64,000 nucleotides of DNA, taken from positions 152,216,431 to 152,280,430 of the forward strand of contig OY740767.1 of NCBI GenBank assembly GCA_963513935.1, in the 5' to 3' direction. How positions within the stretch are numbered: the first letter of the stretch is position 1; each line of letters opens with the position of its first letter. The notes beneath the pieces were generated by a model that ran no database searches, was not told where the DNA came from, and saw only the letters and a program-made list of their open reading frames with translations. The stretch is from Aphrophora alni (Eukaryota > Arthropoda > Insecta > Hemiptera > Aphrophoridae). The position numbers and the translations under genes are program-made. Shown piece by piece: positions 45,199 through 55,569 of this stretch.

Positions 45199-46959
45199 TT
45201 AATATAAATGAAATGTTTCGTCCAATAATACACTCGGTCTTGGTTGATCCTCTTCTAATTTAGCTATAGCTTCATCAACATGTTTAGCAAAATATTCAGA
45301 CATCAAACTGGATTTGTTAAAAATACACGCCAACAAAAATTCAATTCTTACGACAGTCTCTTGTAAAGCTCTGACGTCTATTTCTCTAGGTTGCTGGGGT
45401 TTCAATATTTTCGGAGATTTCTTCGAACCAGATTTTGTCTTTTTCATTTTGCCTACACTGACTGCTGATAAGGACACGATTGATATTGCGTCGTTTTGTT
45501 GTGAAGCGGTCAGTTCTTTGATATCTTCTGCTGCTTTCAAGGATAGTTGTGTTAGTTCTGCAAGCATATCCGTTTTGGAAGCGATAGAAAGTCTCGTTGA
45601 ATACATTTCCGATCTCTTTAGATCCCCTAAAGCCATAAGTACTGCTTCCTTTTCATTCATTTCCTGTGCTGCTTCTCTTTCGAGGAATAAATCTTTAAAT
45701 ATAATAAACGCTGTTGGAGCTTCCGTTATAGACATCAGATGGAATTCCGTCGTGTTGCCCTTGGCGTACTCTATAATTGAATCTTTGAGTAATTCCAGAT
45801 GCGCTTGCGTCAGATTTTCGATAGGATCTTCGTCGTAAATTAATTTTCGTTGTAGTACTTCCGTTTCGAGGGAGTTTACTTTATACTGAAGTTCTTCGAG
45901 TTTACTGTTCATTTTAACTTTCAAATCCGGTTTTGCTATTCCACTTTTTAACGACCGAACGATCGCGCCTAACCTCAAAACGGATATAGTGACCGGTAAA
46001 TCTTCGCGTGTCGCCCGAATGTGTCCGATGAATCTTAAATTACTATTAGTCGATAAAGACTTACCGAGGTATTCCATCAAACATTGAGATCTGTAGTCAG
46101 TTAATTCACCGGATATTGATTTTCTTATACTTAAAACAATTTGTTCTAAAAACGTTTTATATAGATTAGCTTCTCCTTGATTGACACTGTCTTTAAAAGA
46201 GGTTAACACGCTTCTCCCTATAGTTTCTACACCAGGTAAATCTACACAGTGGATTTTCGATTTTACGATAACCGGTTTACAATCGATTACATTGGTTACA
46301 TATATTCGAAAGGTAACAATTAAAGCCCCACGATTTGCCCCCGTGTACGGAGCGTGTAAGACCACTCCACGTTTTGTCAAGCCTTTAGTCAATACTTTGA
46401 GCGATTGTTCTTCCGATTTCATCTCTATCTTGCTTACTCGTCGTATTTTGCTGCCCGCTGTTACAGGAGTCGACAACAAGTCCCACACAACTTCTCCTCG
46501 CACTTCCACAACACTTATATATAAAGCAAGGTGATTAGGCTTGTAATGTTCACGCTTGTCCAATATTTCTTTGATTAACCTAGGAACAATACCTTTTAAT
46601 TGTTGTTGTTGAAAACCTATCGTAGTATAAGTTTTACCGGAATAGCTTTGACCGTAAGACAAAATGACAGAATCAATACCTAAATAACCATGATTAACAA
46701 TATCATACATCACTTTATCATAAAATTGTTGTTGACTACTTTTCTGAAATATATAATCGGCTGTGAAATGCCAAAACGTAGGCCTAACGTTGGGGTTATC
46801 CTTGTTTTTTTCTAAATCTTGTAAACTACGAACGTATATCTTTGTTTTGTTTCTTTCTATTTTTATACAATCCCAATCCACGCTTACACACGGAAATGTT
46901 CGAATAAAAAATTTAGAATTTGTTTCCAAAGAATTGTCTTTTGCGAGCTTCAGACTCAT
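45199..46959 (-). CDS. kinesin-like protein, kinesin-9 (KIF6/KIF9)-like, intronless
   Basis: 586 uninterrupted codons from ATG at 46957-46959 to TAA at 45199-45201. Residues about 15-340 are a kinesin motor: FTADYIF (66-72), P-loop GQSYSGKT (103-110) with the G-x4-GKT pattern intact, VEVRGEVVWDLLS (151-163) for the usual YNE-x-x-x-D-L-L, switch I reduced to GANRGA (207-212) instead of NxxSSRSH, switch II VDLPGVE (239-245) for DLAGSE, and FIGHIRATREDLPVTISVL (310-328) closing the motor. The neck and tail contain short coiled coils (350-375, 425-490) and a Lys-rich patch (505-520). The IYDEDPIENL...AHLELLK part resembles kinesin-9 tails, whose members act in cilia and sperm flagella. Loss of the switch I serines suggests reduced or absent ATPase activity. 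It is nested antisense in intron 1 of the qtc-like gene, and its lack of introns fits a retrogene. Confidence 0.85.
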   Translation of the reverse strand: MSLKLAKDNSLETNSKFFIRTFPCVSVDWDCIKIERNKTKIYVRSLQDLEKNKDNPNVRPTFWHFTADYIFQKSSQQQFYDKVMYDIVNHGYLGIDSVILSYGQSYSGKTYTTIGFQQQQLKGIVPRLIKEILDKREHYKPNHLALYISVVEVRGEVVWDLLSTPVTAGSKIRRVSKIEMKSEEQSLKVLTKGLTKRGVVLHAPYTGANRGALIVTFRIYVTNVIDCKPVIVKSKIHCVDLPGVETIGRSVLTSFKDSVNQGEANLYKTFLEQIVLSIRKSISGELTDYRSQCLMEYLGKSLSTNSNLRFIGHIRATREDLPVTISVLRLGAIVRSLKSGIAKPDLKVKMNSKLEELQYKVNSLETEVLQRKLIYDEDPIENLTQAHLELLKDSIIEYAKGNTTEFHLMSITEAPTAFIIFKDLFLEREAAQEMNEKEAVLMALGDLKRSEMYSTRLSIASKTDMLAELTQLSLKAAEDIKELTASQQNDAISIVSLSAVSVGKMKKTKSGSKKSPKILKPQQPREIDVRALQETVVRIEFLLACIFNKSSLMSEYFAKHVDEAIAKLEEDQPRPSVLLDETFHLY

Positions 46960-47569
46960 TTTATTATACGAGTTAATCCAATTTTTTATAAAAACATTAT
47001 ACGCCTATTATTCGAAAGCTTTTGTATAGCCTAACAATTAACATTCTTAGCACTTAATTAGGCTACTGCTGTTAGTCAGCTGACGACAACGGGTTGGGGT
47101 TTACTAGTTCCTCATCAATCATCAATTGACAGATTTAGATAATGTACAATGTATAATATATTATATTAAAACCTTGTCGTATGGAACTTCATATGAGAAA
47201 GTTTTTTCGAAAGTTGTGTCATCTAAAAGAGAAAATAACAGCCTGTGATAATATTATGTTTATGATGATAATCTTTCATGGATCTTGTTGTTTAACCAAA
47301 ACTCAAATTGATTTTACGGTTATTATAATGAATAAGCTTTTATTAAAATTGTGGTAGTAGTTGTTATGGTAAAGAATGAAATATTTTCAACTTTTAAGAA
47401 ACAGACAACTGACTTTTTATTTTTCTCAGGTTAGAAATTAAAAATCCGTTTTTGTTACCGACATATTATTGTTGAATCTGTTGTGAAACAGGTAAAAAAT
47501 AGTATTTACCTGTTTTTAAGATATAGCGTTTTTGTTATATTTTGTCCCATAAATTAATTTGCATAATAA
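46960..47569 (-). other. upstream region of the kinesin-like gene
   Basis: No poly(A) tract, target duplication or clear TATA box can be assigned. The only GC-richer patch is at about 47070-47100 (GTCAGCTGACGACAACGGGT), which might hold its promoter. Confidence 0.3.
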
Positions 47570-48190
47570 ACTGTGCATAAAATTGCACTAACTTTCTCTT
47601 ACAACTATTTACAAAACGAAATAATATTCACCACCAAAACTTTCTGTACCTGTACTTAGCTCTAAATTATAAGTGAGATTTATCCCATATAGGAGTTAAA
47701 TTAGTTTAGTACCCCCCTTAATCTTTTTTTTATGAAATTGGCATATTTTTTATTCTGTTGTTGTTTATTTTGAAGTAGGCTATATTTAAATAAATCACAA
47801 ATCCGTCATAACTGTCATAAACTCGCTCCAAATAGCCTAAATCGTATTTCGACTTTTAAATGATAATGGTCAAAATTAATTCCTGAACTGTAGGCCTACT
47901 TTTCTTTTACTTGTGATTTGATGTACTACTTTTCACATTTCACTAAAATTTGTTTTTTCTAAGTTGAAATGAGATATGAGCAAAGAACTGTTTAAAATGG
48001 GCGCCATTTTAACATTTTCAATTAGATTTTTCATAATTACAATGGGATTATACAAGAGTACACTATAGTTCCCTATACCGAAATTCGTTTTCCTATCTTA
48101 ATTTTCGTGGTTGCTATCGTGCTTTTACATACAGACGACAAGAGCGACGGATGGACAGCGTATCAAAAATCATTTTTTCGGTTTCCTAAA
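47570..48190 (-). repeat. RepB copy
   Basis: GCACTAACTTTCTCTTACAA (terminus), CATAAACTCGCTCCAAATAG, AATTCCTGAACTGTAGGCCT, CACATTTCACTAAAATTTG, ACAGACGACAAGAGCGACGG. Confidence 0.55.
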
Positions 48191-48449
48191 GTGATGAAAC
48201 GTGAAGTCAGTATACTGGGTAATTAAAATGACAAAATCTTGGCTACTTATAGAAATTAAATTAAGTGAACCATTAAAGTGAATATATATTTCAACTCATA
48301 GGCCCTACATCTGATTTATGTATTTCACAAAATCTACATATAATATGTGTCTTTTTAATTGGATTAAAATTAAATAAGGTTTGCCAGTTAAATTAAATTC
48401 TGGTTTGCATAGTTATTTTCTATTAAACTAGACTTTTAAAATGACTTGG

Positions 48450-48689
48450 TGTAGTAGGCCCCAAAAAACCCATATTTGAGAATGGAGGGGAAATAATTTA
48501 AACTAGAATGAATAAGTGGAATAAAAACAACTAAATTAATTTCTAAACCTATTCAACTACCAAATCAATTATTTGATGATAGAGATAATAGAGTTCTAAA
48601 AATTAAAATTATTAATAATAATATTTTTGTGGAATTCAATTTCAAATTTACCTTAATAATACCAGTAAAATAGTTTTTTACACACACGG

Positions 48690-48728
<39 letters not shown>

Positions 48729-49572
48729 TTTAGGTTTCTTCATTTTATAGTTTAAAAGTTATTTAAAAGTTCCAAACTTTTTTATAACCTGTAGGCCCAA
48801 AAAAAACCCTATTTGAGAATGGAGGTGAATTTACCTTTTTAATACTAGTAAAATAGTTTTTTACACATACAAAAAAGGTTTAGGTTTCTACATTTTATAG
48901 TTTAAAAGTTATTTAACAGTTCCAAATTATTTTATAACCTGTAGGCCCAAAAAAAAACCCTATTTTAGAATGGAGGTGAATTTATCTTAATAATACCAGT
49001 AAAATAGTTTTTTACACACACAAAAATAAAGGATAAAAAAAGGTTTAGGTTTCTACATTTTATAGTTTAAAAGTTATTTAACAGTTCCAAACTTTTTTAT
49101 AACCTGTAGGCCCCAAAAAAAACCCTATTTGAGAATGGAGGTGAATTTACCTTAATAATACCAGTAAAATAGTTTTTTACACACACAAAAAATAAAAAGG
49201 TTTAGGTTTTTACATTTTATAGTTTAAAAGTTATTTATCAGTTCCAAACATGTTTATAACCTGTAGGCCCCCAAAAAAACCCTATTTTAGAATGGAGGTG
49301 AATTTATCTTAATAAACCAGTAAAATAGTTTTTTACACACACAAAAATAAAGGATAAAAAAAGGTTTAGGTTTCTACATTTTATAGTTTAAAAGTTATTT
49401 AACAGTTCCAAACTTTTTTATAACCTGTAGGCCCCAAAAAAAACCCTATTTGAGAATGGAGGTGAATTTACCTTAATAATACCAGTAAAATAGTTTTTTA
49501 CACACACAAAAAAAAAGGTTTAGGTTTTTACATTTTATAGTTTAAAAGTTATTTAACAGTTCCAAACTATTA
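48450..49572. repeat. about 160-bp tandem repeat, six copies
   Basis: Landmarks recur in order: GTAGGCCCCAAAAAA, TTTGAGAATGGAGGTGAATT, ACCAGTAAAATAGTTTTTTA, GGTTTAGGTTTCTACATTTT, AGTTTAAAAGTTATTTAACA. GGTTTAGGT is found at about 48727, 48878, 49041, 49199, 49361 and 49517. The units vary mainly in the A-run after CACACAC (36 A's at 48690-48726 in one unit). Alternation of two unit variants (with and without AAAGGATAAAA) suggests a two-unit higher-order duplication. The array lies in intron 1 of the qtc-like gene. Confidence 0.9.
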
Positions 49573-50050
49573 AAAAGACTCATCTCTTACAGGCCTTACA
49601 GCTGTATGTTTGTGAAAGAAAGAACCTCCACTCACTATGCTCAGTGTCTCGGCCTTACCAGATCTTGTAAATGTACAAATATAACATTTTCTTGGGAAGT
49701 CAAGGGTTCAAATTACAGTTTTGACAATAATTTCACTATTTATCAACGTAGAGAGGTGAGGTTGATAACATTACATGCAGAATTGAAATCTGTTCATTTG
49801 TGTTTAATTTAGTGTTAACACGAGGTATGAACAAAAAACTGCATCAAATGATGACCATTTTGACATTTTATTTTATATATTAAAACCTTCAGTTCACAAC
49901 TGCACCACATAAATTATGTCCCTAGAGTGAGAATGGTCCACGGAAGGATTTGATGGAAAAACTTTAATTCCATAAGAATAAAATAGCATACCCATTTACT
50001 GGCAGGCGTAGGACACAAAGTGTTAAATGAAAATTTTTTGTATGTTGCAG
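49573..50050 (+). other. 3' end of qtc-like intron 1
   Basis: Ends in the acceptor tatgttgcag. A short open frame (49606-49812) has no supporting signal. Confidence 0.4.
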
Positions 50051-50311
50051 CAATCATTGACAACTACACCTTTAGGGTCCCGTCTAAGTTCTGATCAAGA
50101 CGACGACCTGGATTCTCTTCGGAGTTACGGCAGCTGTGCTAGCGCTTGTAGCACTACGTCGCAATGTGATCATGCTCATTTTGCACGTAATGGTACGACT
50201 TATAGTGGACGTCGTAGACGATACGTTGTTCATTGTTCTCCACACTCTACAGCTGGAGATGAATATTTAACACCAACACAGAGGGCAAATAGAACCATTA
50301 GGAAACTTAAG
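50051..50311 (+). CDS. qtc: quick-to-court-like protein, exon 2
   Basis: 87 codons, phase 0 at both ends, acceptor ttgcag and donor AAG|gtaaga. The residues run [20 protein letters not shown], then a Ser/Cys-rich [20 protein letters not shown], then [20 protein letters not shown], and end [17 protein letters not shown]. The combination of the SYGSC...[12 protein letters not shown] stretch and the [14 protein letters not shown] start of the coiled coil is what I recall as diagnostic of insect quick-to-court proteins. It forms residues 59-145 of the predicted protein. Confidence 0.8.
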
Positions 50312-50476
50312 GTAAGAAACATCATAATTTTGTATAAAATTTAAGATTTATTTTCATGGAATTTTAAAATAAAGGTTACAGTTATACCCTACTCTTAGGC
50401 TCATCGTACCAAGATTAATCTTTAGTTATTGTAATCATCAACAACAAATAAATAAAAATGAGTTACCTTGAATTTG

Positions 50477-51260
50477 TCACTTGTACATGAACTCCATTTG
50501 CTTCTCCTTCTGTGTGAATTTAAGAGTGACGTTTTTATAAAATGTTTCTTTAATGGATAAAATAGCGAAGTTGCTCAATCGAAATTGTCCTTGTGTGGCT
50601 CTAAGATAAGTCTTAATTCTTTTTAACACAGAGAAACTTCTTTCTGCAGTTGCAGTTGTGGAAGGGAATGTTAAAATCAATTCTGCAAGTTTGTATACTT
50701 CACTAAAAACTATATCTACATTATTTACTTTCATGTAGTTTGTAATGTCACTAAGGGATTTGCTTTTATATTCATCCTGAGTGTAAAACGCACATTAAGT
50801 TCGTTTTTAAGTCGAACTATATCAAAGAATGAAAACTATAGTTCTTTAAGTACTGTTATGAGGAAATGTTTTTGAAAATATAAAAAAATTGCTGGTTTCT
50901 AATAAAAATATGAATTTCAGATCCTTTTGGGATTCAAATCTGAATTTTATTTAAACCATTAATTGTATCCAAAATTTGGTTAAAGATTTGCTGCAATTTA
51001 CAATAGTTGTCAATTTCCTGCCATTTTGGTCTTGATTCCAGTTTAGTTCTGTATGTCCATTCTCAGAATATTTTTTTGCTTCTTCCCATATTTAATTAAA
51101 TCCGTAGTCTCTAATTCTCTGCAAAGCACCATAGAATTCTTTGAGTTTGTTATTCCAGTAAGAAATGTCCATGCCACTGGGTCCTGATACTCAACTAGAG
51201 TGATTTTCTGACTATCAGGGGATTCTCACATTGTGCTTCCTCCAGTCCCTTCAACATAGA
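50477..51260 (-). pseudogene. hAT transposase fossil (C-terminal dimerisation region)
   Basis: The frame at 50477-50734 reads EVYKLAELI, then TFPSTTATAERSFSVLKRIK, then TYLRATQGQFRLSNFAIL. This is the hAT dimerisation motif (P-x-x-x-A-x-A-E-R-S-F-S-x-L-x-x-I-K-x-x-L-R). Upstream on the same strand, in broken frames, remain DEYKSKSLSDITNY and pieces of the preceding helical domain up to about 51260 (NNKLKEFYGALQRIRD-like). It is antisense in intron 2 of the qtc-like gene. No TIRs were found. Confidence 0.75.
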
Positions 51261-51498
51261 TTGTACCACCGGTAGAGTGATGTGATCGTGATTCCTCCAA
51301 AATCCCAAATTCAATCACGATCAAGTATTTAATTTGTTTGAGTTAAAGGGCTAAGCCTGTACATTATGTGTGAATAGATCAATAAGTTTTGATTACAGTA
51401 GTGTTTCTCCAACATGACCACTTCAAAACTGGAGACAGATTGCCCAAGTTAGCTTGTAGTGGACATATTCTAACCAGTAATATTATGATTGTTTATAG

Positions 51499-51674
51499 AC
51501 TCTGTTATCTGAAGCTCAAGCAGAAATTGAAGAGAAAGATCGACAACTGTTTCGACTGACTAAAGAAGTTGTACAATTACGTCTGCTTAAAGTTGATTCA
51601 GGAACAGATGTTGTAGAGGCTGATTCTTCCAGTAGGTTAAGTGAACAAGGCGCCTCATCTTCACAGGGCGGAGG
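51499..51674 (+). CDS. qtc: quick-to-court-like protein, exon 3
   Basis: 176 bases from acceptor tttatag to donor GAGG|gtaagt, leaving two bases of a Gly codon. It reads TLLSEAQAEIEEKDRQLFRL, then TKEVVQLRLLKVDSGTDVVE, then ADSSSRLSEQGASSSQGGG. The first 33 residues are a heptad-rich coiled coil continuing directly from exon 2; the rest is a Ser/Gly linker. Phase and charge pattern fit both neighbours. Confidence 0.8.
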
Positions 51675-52129
51675 GTAAGTTCTCTTGCGATAGTGTTGTA
51701 ATAGTCATTAATTGTTAATTTGATCTAAGAAATTTATTTACGACCATTTCGATGTGACTGGATAGAAGTACTAAACACTCCAATTTTTTAATTTATCATA
51801 TGAAACGCATTGTGAGTATCATAATTCTACTTATCCAGCCTCTTAAACAAACAAATCTACACAGATACTGTCTTATTAATTGTGTACATATGACATTTTT
51901 ATTCCTTTCAATAAAAGAGTGTGTGTAATTGTTTATATAAGAAAACTACCAATGCTCGCTATAACTTGTCCGAATAACTAACTTGTAAGGTATCAAACAA
52001 CAAACTTTAGACTGCAACTTCACTTTTTTATAGGCTTTCAAAAATGTAATTATATTTTGGAAAATTTGTTTCCAATTTAGTGGTCTACTCCATTTTTGTA
52101 AATAAAAACTCTCAGGAGTGCTAAGTTAT
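51675..52129 (+). other. qtc-like intron 3, left part
   Basis: AT-rich intron sequence without visible features. Confidence 0.4.
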
Positions 52130-53045
52130 AGTGAGTACAGAGTATCCCTAGGTATCCTAGCTGAATTTACACCTTTCTACATCTTGTCTTGTGATGTCTT
52201 TTATCGTTTCCATTAGGTCTCCTATATAATGCTCTGCCTATCCTCAAGTTATAGCATCTATATAAAATCTCCCAATTTCCCGACTGAATATAAAATGTCT
52301 TTAACACTTTGTATATTATATTTAGTGTTTTAATGGTTCTGAGCATCACTCATACTTTTCTCTTCTGAACAGTGAAAACAGATTTTAAGATATTATAAGC
52401 TTTACTCTTACAAAGAATTCCATACTGTAGACTTGAACGATTCAAGGCAAAATAGACAATTTTCAGTATCTCTTTTGGTTCACCCAATTCAATTATTTAT
52501 TAACTGTGACTCACAGGTACCTTATGCTTTCTACTTGTCCAATCTCCAAACAATTTGTAATACATACAGAGTTTTTCTCTAAAGTAAGAAGAACATTTTA
52601 GGTTGACAAAATTTGAAGCATTCCTTATTCCAAATGTAACATATTTAGTTTTTGAGCTGAGTATAAAACCATTTTATCAAACTAAAAATTTTAATTTATT
52701 TAAATTATGATTCATCTGGTCAAATAGGAAGGGTAGGGCACACATATGTTAATGCAGGGTCATCTGTGGAAGCTGTTAAAAAGTTCCTTAGCATAGGTCA
52801 TTACAGTATATTAAGAACATTATAGGTCCAAGAACTGATCCTTGTGGGACACCAGATGAATACGTGATGGTGAACTGAAGGTTTCTTCAATTTTGACTGC
52901 CTGAGATCTGTTTATCAAATAACTTAAAAATCAATCAATAGCTATACACCTTATTCCAATACTATACAACTTCTGAAGTAATAGCTTATGATTTACAGTA
53001 TCAAAGGCCTTAAATAAGTTGACAAAAAGATACACTTTCAATTCT
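52130..53045 (-). pseudogene. non-LTR retrotransposon reverse transcriptase fossil
   Basis: Reading the - strand from 53045 downward through several frames: LFVNLFKAFDTVNHKLLLQK, LYSIGIRCIAID-FLSYLINR, then SSGVPQGSVLGPIMFLIYCN, then TNCLEIGQVESIRYL, LNWVNQ, VYFALNRSSLQYGIL, and MLRTIKTLNIIYKVLKTFYI. These are the RT fingers (KAFDTVNH), the SSG(V/I)PQGS-LGP-LFLIY-ND block, the Y-L-G-V region and the R-L-x-Y-G-x-x thumb, in canonical order. The YADD block is not preserved. It is antisense in intron 3 of the qtc-like gene. Confidence 0.8.
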
Positions 53046-53156
53046 TGCACTGAAGTGTATGAAGAACGAACGTTTAGAAAGAGCATGAGTGATGCAAATG
53101 AGAGTTTTTCAGAGAGCAGTAGTGATATGGAAGGAATCTATGCTTATACATTTATT

Positions 53157-53235
53157 GGACATTTGCCATCAATTGATTCTTATTCCTGAATCTTTGTGTT
53201 TTGAATTTTTAACACACAAATGATGGCAAATGTCC
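53157..53235. repeat. inverted repeat, 15-bp perfect arms
   Basis: GGACATTTGCCATCA (53157-53171) and its exact inverse (53221-53235) around a 49-base loop. It is possibly the trace of a small element. Confidence 0.6.
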
Positions 53236-54087
53236 GAAAAATATATAATAAAAAAATTGAACTTCCATCATTAACAAATAACTTCAAACAGAGAATCTAT
53301 GCTGTTGGGATTAGACGGCAGACCATGGAGCAAAATGCTCATCTCGAAGGGATCAGCCCTCAGCCAATGAAGGAAAGGTGTAGTAGAAAGATATTGACCA
53401 GGAAATTAGCAGTAGGACAGGAGGTGAATCCAAGCGGAATGACTGTGGACTTGGTTCTGCTGAACTTCATAGCAGTAGCCACCCTGATCTCCTACCTGTT
53501 TAATCCTACAGCTATCTTGTACTTCAACTCATCTTCCACTGAATGTTTACTCATTGAATGTTTTATTACTTAAAGAATATTTACATCACAAAGTACGTAG
53601 TGAAACATGCATACAAAATACCCAAGTAGGAAATTAAATGATGTTAACTACACCGAGGGGTAGCCCATCACTACAATATGTGACTTAATAATTGACAGAT
53701 AATCTCATTCCTTTCTCCCTTCCGTATCCTACTTTTGTCCTCTTTCCTCCAACCAAAATCTCAAAGTGGGTGCTTCTTTTTGTATTACCGTAAATTCCCT
53801 AAGTAGAGAAACTAGTTGATATATTGGAGGAGTCAATTATAGGCAACTTAGCATGCTATGGTGTAATATATTTTTTTGAAGGTACAACTCTGAATCACCA
53901 AATCGTCTGGTTAATTTAAAAAAAAAAAAAAAAAATACATAAAATTTACATCTTCATATAGATTAGAAAGTGATACATCGTTTGACTTTCAAAAAACAAT
54001 TCAGCAAACTATTGCCATAATTCTTCATAAAATAAATAGTAATTGTTTTAACATTTCTTTAGACAATCTTTGTTAACTGTGTTTCAG
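53236..54087 (+). other. qtc-like intron 3, right part
   Basis: Holds an open frame at 53220-53573 (118 codons including stop) that looks protein-like at its start but matches no family I know. It ends in the acceptor gtttcag. Confidence 0.35.
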
Positions 54088-54315
54088 ATTATCCCCACAA
54101 CTGGTTGTGGATCTTCCTCCGTCTTTAGCAGACTCTGGACACTTTGAAGACTTAACCAATGGTAAAGAATGGTCACCTCGACCTCATAGAGAACCTACGT
54201 TTAGGGATTTAGAAATATTACAAAGACAACACGAAGATATGATTAGAGATTTGAAAGAGAGACAGAATGATAGAGTGGATGCATTACTGCTTAGGATAAC
54301 GGAAACAAATGACAG
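54088..54315 (+). CDS. qtc: quick-to-court-like protein, exon 4
   Basis: Its first base completes the split Gly codon of exon 3. It reads LSPQLVVDLPPSLADSGHFE, then DLTNGKEWSPRPHREPTFRD, then LEILQRQHEDMIRDLKERQN and DRVDALLLRITETND, leaving two bases (AG) of an Arg codon. The SLADSGHFEDLT motif before a long Glu/Arg coiled coil is shared with the quick-to-court proteins I recall. The splice sites are consensus (gtttcag, CAG|gtaagg). Confidence 0.82.
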
Positions 54316-54971
54316 GTAAGGAGATAAGATTTAGTTTGACATTGTTACATATGATAACATAGGTACAAAATTTACAATTTAAATTTTCAAATTACAACAT
54401 AAGCATATAATTTTTAGATCACTTGAATCTTTCCAGCTGTGAAACTTCAGTGAGTAGAACAAGTTTCATGGAATTCTCCCACTTTCCCCTCTCAATTTTA
54501 ATACTTCTGTGATACCTATCGAGTTATATTTTTTAAAGACTAAAATGACTGGAGAAGCATGATATACTTATATTTAAATAAGGTTTTAATTTCATGTACA
54601 GATTTCTTCCAGAGTCTCATGCCATTATAATTCAAATAAAATTATATACGATAACTATTCTTGGTATTGAGTTTATAGGCTATATCTAAAACTATTTCTA
54701 ATTATAGTAACTCAGTGGTCATGTTAGAGTTCACATAAAAACACATTTTCTGTTCACACAATCTTTCACTTCTAAACAGTTAAAGAATTTCAAAAATTTT
54801 TTTTCACTGTAAATTTATGAAAAACAATAGTTGAAAACATTTTAATTGTTTTTAGTTTCTGAATTTAACAGTCTTCAACTCTCCCTTTAGTTTTATCAAT
54901 ATTTTGGTTACAAACTTAAGTTACATATAATGTGGATACTTATAATATTTACACAATCGTTTTTGGAACAG
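54316..54971 (+). other. qtc-like intron 4
   Basis: 656-bp AT-rich intron, no features. Confidence 0.5.
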
Positions 54972-55569
54972 GTACTACGAATTGAGGCCAAAGCTGGAAG
55001 TTCAACAAAATAGGATAAAAGAACTAGAAGAAGAAAATGAAAAGTTAAAGAGAACAGCACAAACTAAATTAGAAGAGCTCACCAATGTGAATGAGCATTT
55101 AAGGTTAAATGTACAAATAATAGAAAGTAAGTTAAGAGAATTTGAAGTATCAAATGAAAATATACAATTAGGAAAATTAGAAATAGATTATAGAAGAATT
55201 CAAGAGTTAGAAAAGGAAAATGAAGAATTAAAACTCGAAGTACGTAACAACTTCATTAAACAAGAACAAGATATGGGTGAAGTATTAAGACAAAATCAAG
55301 ATTTAAAATTAGAAAACTGTAAACTGTGCGAGTTAAATGAAAAATTGAATAAACTTGAGGAAACTTGCATACTTGAGATTGAAACAAAGGATGCGGTAGA
55401 CAGCAATGGCATGACAGAGACTGATGTGAACTGTGATAGAATACAGGAGTTAGAGAGAGAAATTGAAACTTTAAAAGAAACTCAAAAAGAACAAGAAGAA
55501 CATCACAAGACTGTTTATTTAGAAATGTACAGAAAAGGACAGGAAGCTGCGAGATTTGAAAACAGTGAT
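54972..55569 (+). CDS. qtc: quick-to-court-like protein, exon 5 (long coiled coil)
   Basis: 598 bases, completing the Arg codon with G and ending in phase 0 (NSD|gtaagt). It starts YYELRPKLEVQQNRIKELEE, runs as a continuous parallel-type coiled coil of about 180 residues with leucines at heptad spacing (KIEELEKENEELKLE-like), and closes EQEEHHKTVYLEMYRKGQEA then ARFENSD. The (Y)(Y/F)ELRP start and the Y-x-x-M-Y-x-K-G-Q-E-A-A end are landmarks I recall in other insect quick-to-court proteins. Such coiled coils usually mediate dimerisation. Confidence 0.85.

Noticed and set aside
45314..46534. two + strand open frames inside the kinesin-like gene
   Set aside because: Shadows of the - strand gene, with no motifs of their own.
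53220..53573. 117-residue + strand frame in intron 3
   Set aside because: No family resemblance, no splice or promoter context; kept only as a remark.
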